19,288 nt of DNA from an uncultured Lachnospiraceae bacterium (GTDB taxonomy: Bacteria > Bacillota > Clostridia > Lachnospirales > Lachnospiraceae): positions 1 through 19,288 of the forward strand of contig CAKRJM010000016.1 of NCBI GenBank assembly GCA_934351765.1, in the 5' to 3' direction. Each line of letters opens with the position of its first letter. Position 1 is the first letter of the stretch. Made by a program: the position numbers and the translations under genes. A model generated the notes under the pieces. The model saw only the letters and a list, made by a program, of their open reading frames with translations. It ran no database searches and was not told the origin of the DNA. This document shows, piece after piece, positions 1 to 6,135 of the stretch.

Positions 1-252
1 GTAGAAGAGCTGGTGGACGGTGATGCCGGGGTGAAGCTGCATCTGTTTCACATAGCTGGACAGGTCGTAGAGGAGGCTGCCGCTCCGCTTTTCATCATAA
101 TATTCCAGCATGCTGACGGGAACGCCCTGATCTCTGGCGGCTTTCTTTAAAAGCTCGCCGTCGTAGTAGGGGATCCCGGCCAGCTTTGCAGTCAGGATCC
201 CGATCTCCCGGCCGCCGCTTCCGAATTCCCGTTCAATGGCGATTGATTTCAT
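1..252 (-). CDS. Cytidylate kinase-like family protein, N-terminal part (runs off the left edge)
   Basis: Only the first 84 codons are in the window. The protein opens with MKSIAIEREFGSGGREIG, followed by KLAGIPYYDGELL near residues 23-35. That is the glycine-rich nucleotide-binding start and the following 'PYYD' helix typical of the cytidylate-kinase-like proteins common in Clostridia (AAA-type P-loop kinases related to Cmk). These are not the housekeeping Cmk and their substrate is mostly unproven. The ATG at 252 is preceded by AAGGAG about 6 bases upstream. It follows the ABC transporter stop by 41 bases on the same strand, so it is probably the last visible gene of that operon. The C-terminal half, including any lid region, cannot be assessed. 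Confidence 0.75.
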   Translation of the reverse strand, partial: MKSIAIEREFGSGGREIGILTAKLAGIPYYDGELLKKAARDQGVPVSMLEYYDEKRSGSLLYDLSSYVKQMQLHPGITVHQLFY

Positions 253-293
253 GGAATACTCCTTTCCGCAGCCGGAGCTGCTTTGTGATCCGG

Positions 294-2099
294 TTAAGAT
301 ACCTGTTCAAACTGGCTGTTGTAGAGATCGGCATAGAAGCCGCCCTTTGCCAGAAGCTCCTCATGGCTGCCCTGCTCGATGATGTCGCCGTCCTTCATTA
401 CGAGGATCAGGTCGGCGTTTTTTATTGTAGAAAGACGGTGGGCGATAACAAAGCTGGTGCGGCGCTCGGTCAGCTGATCCATTGCTTTCTGGGTGATCAG
501 TTCCGTTCTGGTATCGACGGAGCTGGTAGCTTCATCGAGGATCAGCATGGGGCTGTTCTGTATCATGGCACGTGCGATGGTGAAAAGCTGCTTCTGTCCG
601 GCAGAAACGGCAATGTTTTCGCCAAGAACCGTATCAAAGCCCTGCGGGAGTGTTTCGATAAAGTGGTAAATCCCACAGGCCCGGCAGGCGCGCTCTAACT
701 GTTCGTCAGTGACATCCGTATGGTTGTAAACAAGGTTTTCACGGACAGTTCCCTCCATGAGCCAGGTGTCCTGAAGCACCATGCCGAAGAGGTCATGGAC
801 GTTCTCCCGGGTCAGCTCAGAGGTGGGGATCCCGTCAATCCGGATGTTTCCGCTGTTCACCTCATAAAACCGCATCAGCAGGTTTACCATGGTCGTTTTT
901 CCGGCGCCGGTGGGGCCGACGATGGCAACCTTCTGGCCCGGCAGCACATGGGCGGAGAAATCCTTGATGATGATCTTATCCGGCGTACTGGGGTAGCTGA
1001 ATTTTACATGAGAAAATTCTACTTCTCCGCGGACATCCGTCAGGTGTGTTGTCTTTGCACTCTCGTCAGAAAGCTCTTCCTCCTGTAGGAAGTCAAAAAT
1101 CCGGTCACCGGCGGCTGCGGCACTCTGCATCTGGGTCATACCCTGTGCCAGAGTGGTAAGAGGGGAGGTGAAGAGACGCACATACATGATAAAGGCAGTG
1201 ATCACGCCGAAGGTGATCTGGCCGTTCATAACTAACACAGCGCCGAGAACGCAGACAGCCACATAGCCCAGGTTTCCGATGACGGTCATCAGAGGCTGCA
1301 TGATACCGGAGAGGAACTGGCTTTTCCGGCTGGCCTCATAGACCTGACGGTTCATTTCATTGAAGTTTTTCTTCACATGATTGTTTGCTCTGGAAAGGCG
1401 GACAACGGCATGGCCGGAGTAGATCTCCTCAATGTAGCCGTTCATGCGGCCAAGGCTTTCCTGTCTGGCGATAAAGAATTTCTGAGAGCGTTTCATAATG
1501 AAGGCCATGAGCGCAAAGCCAAGAAGCGTTACAAGGATGGCGGCCAGAGCCATCCGCCATTCAGTCACAAACATCATGAGCAGGCAGCCGAGAAACTGAA
1601 AGATGGCACTGATCATGGAGGGCAGGCTGTTGGCCATGGCCTGCTGGAAGGTGCTGACATCGTTGGTCACACGGCTTAAAATATCACCATAGGAGACCGT
1701 TCCGAAGCATTTCATGGGAACGCGGTTGATCTTTTTACAGAGATCCTGCCGCATCTTCCAGGAGAGCTTTAAGGTGATGGTGGCCATGATGTAATGCTCA
1801 ATATAGGTAAACAGGCTGCTGCACAGATAAAAGATCAGAAGCATTATTCCGACCTTTCCGATGGCAGTCAGGTCAATGGAGGAGGTCAGTCCGTCTGCGA
1901 TCAGATCCGTGATCCGGCGGAGCTGGTTAGGCCCGATGAGGGTCAGGACTGCTCCGGCGATGGCCAGAACCATTGCTGCGATCATGGGGATCAGAATATT
2001 TCCGGAGTAGGAAATCATTTCCTGAAGGACACCGGTAATCCCACGCTTACTCTTTTCCGGCACATTCATGCCGCGGTTCATCATTCTTCTGTTATTCAT
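294..2099 (-). CDS. ABC exporter half-transporter, catalytic-site partner (permease fused to ATPase)
   Basis: This 601-residue half-transporter has an N-terminal six-helix exporter domain (about residues 30-330) and a C-terminal nucleotide-binding domain. Visible motifs are Walker A GPTGAGKT (395-402), a signature written VSAGQ (498-502) instead of SGGQ, Walker B LILDE with the catalytic Glu (519-523) and the switch His (554). A complete Walker B and H-loop combined with a weakened signature is what is seen in the competent subunit of heterodimeric exporters of the BmrCD/LmrCD/TM287-288 type. The reading frame stays open upstream to 2237, but that would overlap the previous gene by 122 bases. 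The ATG at 2099 has AGGGAG upstream and starts 16 bases after the partner's stop, so it was chosen. The substrate is unknown; drug or peptide export is usual for the family. Confidence 0.93.
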   Translation of the reverse strand: MNNRRMMNRGMNVPEKSKRGITGVLQEMISYSGNILIPMIAAMVLAIAGAVLTLIGPNQLRRITDLIADGLTSSIDLTAIGKVGIMLLIFYLCSSLFTYIEHYIMATITLKLSWKMRQDLCKKINRVPMKCFGTVSYGDILSRVTNDVSTFQQAMANSLPSMISAIFQFLGCLLMMFVTEWRMALAAILVTLLGFALMAFIMKRSQKFFIARQESLGRMNGYIEEIYSGHAVVRLSRANNHVKKNFNEMNRQVYEASRKSQFLSGIMQPLMTVIGNLGYVAVCVLGAVLVMNGQITFGVITAFIMYVRLFTSPLTTLAQGMTQMQSAAAAGDRIFDFLQEEELSDESAKTTHLTDVRGEVEFSHVKFSYPSTPDKIIIKDFSAHVLPGQKVAIVGPTGAGKTTMVNLLMRFYEVNSGNIRIDGIPTSELTRENVHDLFGMVLQDTWLMEGTVRENLVYNHTDVTDEQLERACRACGIYHFIETLPQGFDTVLGENIAVSAGQKQLFTIARAMIQNSPMLILDEATSSVDTRTELITQKAMDQLTERRTSFVIAHRLSTIKNADLILVMKDGDIIEQGSHEELLAKGGFYADLYNSQFEQVS

Positions 2100-2115
2100 A
2101 ATCGATTTCACTCCC

Positions 2116-3879
2116 TTATGCACCAAGCTCTTTTTCGGACAGCTGTGACATGGCAATCTCGCGGTAGACAGAACAGTTTTTAAGAAGCTCTTCATGTGTT
2201 CCGATGCCCACGGCTTTTCCTTCATCCAGAACGACAATCTTATCGGCGTTTTTGATGGTGCCGATCCGCTGTGCCACGATCATGCAGGTGGTGCCGTTTA
2301 ACTGTTCGGCCAGGCCTTTGCGCAGCATGGAATCGGTTTTGTAATCCAGGGCGGAGAAGGAGTCGTCAAAGATCAGGATCTCCGGCTTTCGAGCCAGCGC
2401 TCTTGCAATGGACAGACGCTGCTTCTGACCACCGGAGACATTGCCGCCTCCCTCGGTGATGGGGGCATGGATGCCGTCGGGAAGCTTTGATACAAATTCT
2501 GTTGCCTGAGCGAGAGACAGTGCCTGTGTTACGTTTTCATCCGTAGGGGCAGCGGTGCTTTCACCGAACAGGACGTTTTCGCGGATATCACCGGCGAAGA
2601 GTACGGCCTTCTGGGTCACATAGCCGATCCGGTTGTAAAGCGCATCGAAGCTGTAATCCCGGATATTTCTGCCGTCCAGCAGCACCTCTCCGGAGGAGAC
2701 ATCATAGAACCGCGCCGCCAGGCTGACAAGGGTAGTCTTACCGCTTCCGGTGGCACCGATGAAGGCGATGGTCTCCCCTTTATTGACCTTAAAGCTTACA
2801 TGCTCCAGGACATCCTTTCCGGAGGAGGAAGGATAATGAAAGGAAACATCTTTAAATTCCAGAGTACCCTGTTCGGGGGCTTCAGAAGCAGTGCCTTCTT
2901 TCAGCCCGATTTCTGTGTCCAGCACCTCGTTGATACGTCCGGCGGAAACCTGGGCGTAGGGAAGCAGCATGACGATCATGACCATCATCATAAAGGACAT
3001 GATGACGTAGGTGGCATATGTTCCGAATACGACGATGTTGCTGAACTGGGAGATCCGGCCGGTCATATCGGTCAGTGCCGTGTTTTCCACGATGGAAGCA
3101 CCGACCCAGTAGATCACCAGAGCCAGGGCATTCATGGCAAAGGTGACGGTTGGCATGAGGACTGCCATTCCCCGCTGGTTAAAGAGCTGGGTGTTCATCA
3201 GAATATCGTTGGCCTTTTCGAATTTATCCTCCTGATACTGCTCGGCGTTGAAGGCATGAACGACATTGATGCCGGTCAAATTTTCTCTGGAGATCCGGTT
3301 GATGTTGTCGGTCAGCTTCTGAACACGCTTGATCCGGGGCAGGATAATGGTCACGATGGTAAGCATAACCACCAGAAGAGCAGCAACGAAGCCGGCAGTG
3401 ATCACAGAAAGCGTCCAGCTCTTTCCGATGATCTTGATGACCGCCCAGACTGCCATAATGGGAGCCTTGATCAGGATCTGAAGCCCCATTGCCAGGAACA
3501 TCTGGATCTGGGTGATATCGTTGGTGGTACGGTTGATCAGGCTGGGAACGGAGAAGGCCTGCATCTGTTCCTGTCCGAAATCGGCAACCTTATGAAAGAC
3601 CTTTTCACCGGTGGTATAAGTGAAGCCGGAAGCAACCTGGGCGGCAAGATAACCGCAGAGGATGCTCAAGAAGGCACTGACAAGGGTACAGCCCAGCATT
3701 TTCAGGCCCTCCCGGCCAACCTGGGCGATCGTACTGCCCTGGGTCTCGATGAGTACGGTCAGGCTGCTCATGTAATCGGGAAGCTTTAAGTCAAAATAAA
3801 TCTGCCCCAGGATCAGGAGCACACATAAACCGGCCATGCCCCATTCCCGTTTTCTCATTTTTTTCAAAAGTTTTAACAC
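2116..3879 (-). CDS. ABC exporter half-transporter, degenerate-site partner (permease fused to ATPase)
   Basis: This 587-residue exporter half has membrane helices over roughly residues 15-310 and an ATPase domain after 340. Motifs are Walker A GATGSGKT (375-382), intact signature VSGGQ (481-485), Walker B ILIFDD (501-506) with Asp506 where the catalytic Glu should be, and Gln537 in place of the switch His. These two substitutions mark the non-hydrolysing site of heterodimeric ABC exporters; the partner encoded just downstream supplies the competent Walker B and H-loop. Together they should form one inner-membrane efflux pump. The start is GTG at 3879, with GGAGGA about 6 bases upstream. It lies 55 bases after the coiled-coil gene and may be co-transcribed with it. 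The substrate cannot be inferred. Confidence 0.93.
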   Translation of the reverse strand: MLKLLKKMRKREWGMAGLCVLLILGQIYFDLKLPDYMSSLTVLIETQGSTIAQVGREGLKMLGCTLVSAFLSILCGYLAAQVASGFTYTTGEKVFHKVADFGQEQMQAFSVPSLINRTTNDITQIQMFLAMGLQILIKAPIMAVWAVIKIIGKSWTLSVITAGFVAALLVVMLTIVTIILPRIKRVQKLTDNINRISRENLTGINVVHAFNAEQYQEDKFEKANDILMNTQLFNQRGMAVLMPTVTFAMNALALVIYWVGASIVENTALTDMTGRISQFSNIVVFGTYATYVIMSFMMMVMIVMLLPYAQVSAGRINEVLDTEIGLKEGTASEAPEQGTLEFKDVSFHYPSSSGKDVLEHVSFKVNKGETIAFIGATGSGKTTLVSLAARFYDVSSGEVLLDGRNIRDYSFDALYNRIGYVTQKAVLFAGDIRENVLFGESTAAPTDENVTQALSLAQATEFVSKLPDGIHAPITEGGGNVSGGQKQRLSIARALARKPEILIFDDSFSALDYKTDSMLRKGLAEQLNGTTCMIVAQRIGTIKNADKIVVLDEGKAVGIGTHEELLKNCSVYREIAMSQLSEKELGA

Positions 3880-3924
3880 GTTAGTCCTCCTTTATGTTGT
3901 CATAGCCTGGAACTGCCAGGGAAA

Positions 3925-3953
3925 CCGCCGGCTCTTATTCCCGGCGGCTTTTT
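3925..3953. terminator. GC-rich hairpin overlapping the end of the coiled-coil gene
   Basis: CCGCCGG (3925-3931) pairs with CCGGCGG (3941-3947) across a 9-base loop that contains the stop codon of the minus-strand coiled-coil gene. On the plus strand the stem is followed by a T-run (3949-3953). On the minus strand, the direction of the flanking genes, only TTTC follows. It would therefore be a good rightward terminator against antisense transcription, but only a weak one or an attenuator for the leftward operon. Confidence 0.45.
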
Positions 3954-4360
3954 GTTTCCTCTTCCTCCGCAGCCAGGGCTTCCAGTGCTGCCAGAAGCGC
4001 CCGCTCCGCAGTCTGAACGGCGAAATCCAGGGCATATTCTGCCCGCAGAAGCTTTGATTCCGCCGACTGGGGCATCAGAAAATCATCGGGGCAGATCTGC
4101 TTCAGCTGATCCTTCGTCTGACGGATGATCTGCTCGACCTGGTCATAGGATTCAAAAAGGATCCTGGCGGTTTTTGCATGAGAATATTTCATGTTCTCCC
4201 GGAGAAGCTGCTGATTGTTACTGATCTCACTCCGAAGCGTGCGGATCATGGTATCGCGCTGTTCGCCGGTCATGGAGCTGATCTGGCCGAGCTGATCTCT
4301 CAGCCTGCTGATTTCGCAGTCAAGCTGCTCCAGCTTGAGGCAAAGTGTGGTATCCGGCAT
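3935..4360 (-). CDS. Hypothetical coiled-coil protein, 141 residues
   Basis: I do not recognise a family. The protein is soluble, very rich in Glu, Gln, Arg and Leu, and reads as two or three long helices. The first is at about residues 8-55 (LKLEQLDCEISRLRDQLGQI), with heptad-like Leu/Ile spacing. The C-terminal helix is Ala/Glu-rich (about 108-141). There is no signal peptide or membrane segment. The ATG at 4360 has AAGGAGG about 7 bases upstream, whereas the longer frame to 4438 lacks such a site, so the shorter start was used. A promoter-like sequence lies 50-80 bases upstream. It precedes the ABC exporter genes on the same strand by 55 bases, so an accessory or regulatory link is possible but unproven. 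Confidence 0.7.
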   Translation of the reverse strand: MPDTTLCLKLEQLDCEISRLRDQLGQISSMTGEQRDTMIRTLRSEISNNQQLLRENMKYSHAKTARILFESYDQVEQIIRQTKDQLKQICPDDFLMPQSAESKLLRAEYALDFAVQTAERALLAALEALAAEEEETKSRRE

Positions 4361-4409
4361 ATTGATTCCTCCTTGCAGACGGATATGGTCTTTCTTTGAA
4401 ACGTTACTT

Positions 4410-4438
4410 ATTTTAGCCGGGAACGGAGAAAAGTGCAA
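4410..4438 (-). promoter_or_regulatory. Candidate promoter for the coiled-coil / ABC exporter genes
   Basis: On the minus strand, TTGCAC (4438-4433) and TAAAAT (4415-4410) are separated by exactly 17 bases. The -10 matches consensus at 5 of 6 positions; the -35 keeps only TTG. Predicted transcription would start near 4403, about 40 bases ahead of the ATG at 4360. Confidence 0.45.
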
Positions 4439-4480
4439 CTGACAGGTTTTGAATGGTGTATAGACAAAAACGGAAAAGTG

Positions 4481-4520
4481 TAAAAGAAAATGAAAAAGTG
4501 TAAAAGAAAATGAAAAAGGG
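4481..4520. repeat. Two tandem copies of a 20-base A-rich unit
   Basis: TAAAAGAAAATGAAAAAGTG (4481-4500) is followed directly by the same 20 bases with one change, T to G at the 19th position (4501-4520). A shorter, diverged copy (GGAAAAGTG) precedes them at 4472-4480. The second copy supplies the T-run of the adjacent minus-strand terminator. Unit duplication by slippage is the likely origin. Confidence 0.85.
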
Positions 4521-4542
4521 AGATCTCGGACAGAGATCTCCC
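4511..4542 (-). terminator. Rho-independent terminator after the thioesterase gene
   Basis: A perfect 10-base-pair stem, GGGAGATCTC (4518-4527) with GAGATCTCCC (4533-4542), encloses a 5-base loop. On the minus strand it is followed at once by TTTTTCATTTTC. It lies 17 bases beyond the thioesterase stop and should end the lysR-thioesterase transcript. Confidence 0.92.
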
Positions 4543-4558
4543 GGGTCAGATAAACGGA

Positions 4559-5011
4559 TCAGTTCTGGGGGTCAGAACGGAAAAAGATAGCGTCTGCGGT
4601 GGCGCAGACACGGTTCGGATCGGTGGTCCAGAGCTCCGAGCGGAGCTGTACCGTACTGCGGCCGATACGGATCACCCATGCTTTTGTATGAACCGGCTCG
4701 CCCTGCTTTACCGGCCGGAGGAAATTCACATGGATGTCAAGGGTCGGAGTGGCTTTGTCACCGGTAAAGGCGCGGCTGGCAATGGCCATATTGGCGTCGA
4801 GAAGGAGGGAGATCAGACCGCCGTGCATGGTATGGTAAATATTGATCTCCCAGTCTTCCATGGGGTGAAAAAGCTCCAGTGTCTGTTCTGCTGCGCTGCA
4901 GCCGATGAATTCGACCTTCATCATCTGATTGATGTCGCTGCGCTGGTCGCGTTTCTCCAGCTCTGTCCGGATGCGCTGTTCCAGCTCTTCCTGTGTAAAA
5001 TGTACCGCCAT
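4559..5011 (-). CDS. PaaI/YdiI-type hotdog-fold acyl-CoA thioesterase
   Basis: The 150-residue protein is the usual length for a single hotdog domain. It shows the family's HGG signature in HTMHGGLISLLLDANMA (His63-Gly65), with the following acidic residue on the central helix, and the strand DIHVNFLRPV typical of PaaI-like enzymes. These cytoplasmic enzymes hydrolyse acyl-CoA to free acid and CoA, often as a relief valve for CoA trapped in catabolic intermediates. The ATG at 5011 sits one base after the lysR stop, with AGGAGG inside the end of lysR, so the two are probably translationally coupled. Location next to an acyl-CoA-producing operon suggests a related substrate, but specificity cannot be read here. 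Confidence 0.85.
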   Translation of the reverse strand: MAVHFTQEELEQRIRTELEKRDQRSDINQMMKVEFIGCSAAEQTLELFHPMEDWEINIYHTMHGGLISLLLDANMAIASRAFTGDKATPTLDIHVNFLRPVKQGEPVHTKAWVIRIGRSTVQLRSELWTTDPNRVCATADAIFFRSDPQN

Positions 5012-5012
5012 G

Positions 5013-5942
5013 TTATAAATCCTCCTTTGTCTGCGTGCATTTTTCCGCAGAAACCTGATCCCAGTATTCCTGAACCAGATGGATCAGACCGGCCATCTGC
5101 GGGGTAACGTACTTGTTTTTATGATAATAAATATTAACATAAAGCTCGAGCTGAAAATCAGATACCGGAAGGATTGCGATCTCATGCTCCTGGGCCGCTT
5201 TTCGGATCCGGTATTCCGGGAGAAAGGAAATCCCCATGTTCTGGCGGACCAGTGCAAAGATAAAGCCGTTGCTGACGGTTTCCAGAAACGGATTTACCTC
5301 CAGTCCCTGCAGGCGGGCAGCATGATCCAGCTCCTGACGGATGACCGTATGCGTTCCGGTCAGGATCAGCGGCTCCCGCAGGACGTCTGCCAGCCGCACA
5401 TCGTCCTTCTTTGTCAGAGGATGATCTATGGCAGCAATAAAAACTGCCCGGACCGGATAGTTTCCTGCATGGACACAGCCGGGGATCTCCTTTTCATTGC
5501 CCAGTGTAAAAATCAGATCAACCTCTCCGTTCTTCAGCTTTTCCAGTAACGGTGCCGTAACATCCATTTCAATCTGCATGGATACATTGGGGAAGCGCGT
5601 TCGATACTCGCCGAAATTTTCCAGCAAAATGGAATACATAATGGATTCCACAATGCCAACCCGGACAGAACCGAAAACCTGGGCCGAGCTGGCATGATTC
5701 AGGGACTGCATCTGTTCCTGCAAAGAGAGAATTTTATTTACATAAGGAATCAGCTGGCTGCCGTAGGTGGTCAGGACAACGCGCCTGCCGAAATGTTCAA
5801 ATAAGGGACGGTTCAGCTCCTGTTCCAGCTGCTGGATATGGGTGGTAACGGTGGACTGGGCATAGCCCAGCTCTGCCGCGGCCTTTGTAAAGCTGCCAAG
5901 CTCCGCAACGCGGAGAAAGCTGTACAGATTCCGAAATTCCAT
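5013..5942 (-). CDS. LysR-family transcriptional regulator
   Basis: This 309-residue protein has standard LysR architecture: an N-terminal winged helix-turn-helix (MEFRNLYSFLRVAELGSFTK, then the AQSTVTTHIQQLEQELNRPL recognition region, residues 1-60) and a periplasmic-binding-protein-like effector domain (about 90-300). The frame extends six codons upstream to a GTG at 5960. The AAGGAG there fits the ATG at 5942 with an 8-base gap, so that start was chosen. It is transcribed divergently from the transporter/oxidoreductase operon that begins at 6136, the classic arrangement for a LysR activator of its neighbour. The likely inducer is a substrate or intermediate of that pathway. Paired palindromes in the shared intergenic region are candidate binding sites. 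Confidence 0.92.
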   Translation of the reverse strand: MEFRNLYSFLRVAELGSFTKAAAELGYAQSTVTTHIQQLEQELNRPLFEHFGRRVVLTTYGSQLIPYVNKILSLQEQMQSLNHASSAQVFGSVRVGIVESIMYSILLENFGEYRTRFPNVSMQIEMDVTAPLLEKLKNGEVDLIFTLGNEKEIPGCVHAGNYPVRAVFIAAIDHPLTKKDDVRLADVLREPLILTGTHTVIRQELDHAARLQGLEVNPFLETVSNGFIFALVRQNMGISFLPEYRIRKAAQEHEIAILPVSDFQLELYVNIYYHKNKYVTPQMAGLIHLVQEYWDQVSAEKCTQTKEDL

Positions 5943-5993
5943 GAAGGCATCTCCTTCCACTTTAACTATCGAAAAAAATGAATCTTCGATTCC

Positions 5994-6022
5994 ATTCTAT
6001 CAATTGTACAAATATAAAACAA
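5994..6022 (-). promoter_or_regulatory. Candidate lysR promoter
   Basis: On the minus strand TTGTTT (6022-6017) and TAGAAT (5999-5994) are spaced 17 bases apart; the -10 matches consensus at 5 of 6 positions. The palindrome-like AATTGTACAAAT falls within this spacer, a position where a bound LysR would repress its own promoter. Confidence 0.45.
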
Positions 6023-6057
6023 GATGGTAAGATATAGAAAATAAGATTTGTGCAAAT
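6002..6057. promoter_or_regulatory. Paired operator-like palindromic elements between lysR and the nhaC-kor operon
   Basis: AATTGTACAAAT (6002-6013) and ATTTGTGCAAAT (6046-6057) match at 10 of 12 positions and both are near-palindromic, with centres 44 bases apart (about four helical turns). The first lies in the predicted lysR promoter spacer. The second sits just upstream of TATAAG (6063-6068), a possible -10 for the rightward operon. LysR regulators commonly bind two phased sites in such divergent regions; assignment here is inference. Confidence 0.5.
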
Positions 6058-6135
6058 TAACTATAAGAAAGGAGGAAAAATCAAGATAATAAGGCAATCT
6101 GTATATAAGTGAAATGACTGAGAGGAGAACCAACT

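Noticed and set aside
2100..2237. N-terminal extension of the second ABC half-transporter frame to 2237
   Set aside because: It would overlap the upstream gene by 122 bases, has no membrane or domain character, and the ATG at 2099 has its own ribosome binding site.
2800..3789. Long plus-strand open frame (329 codons) opposite an ABC transporter gene
   Set aside because: The product is His/Gly/Asp-rich low-complexity sequence with no domain, and it mirrors the codons of the real minus-strand gene.
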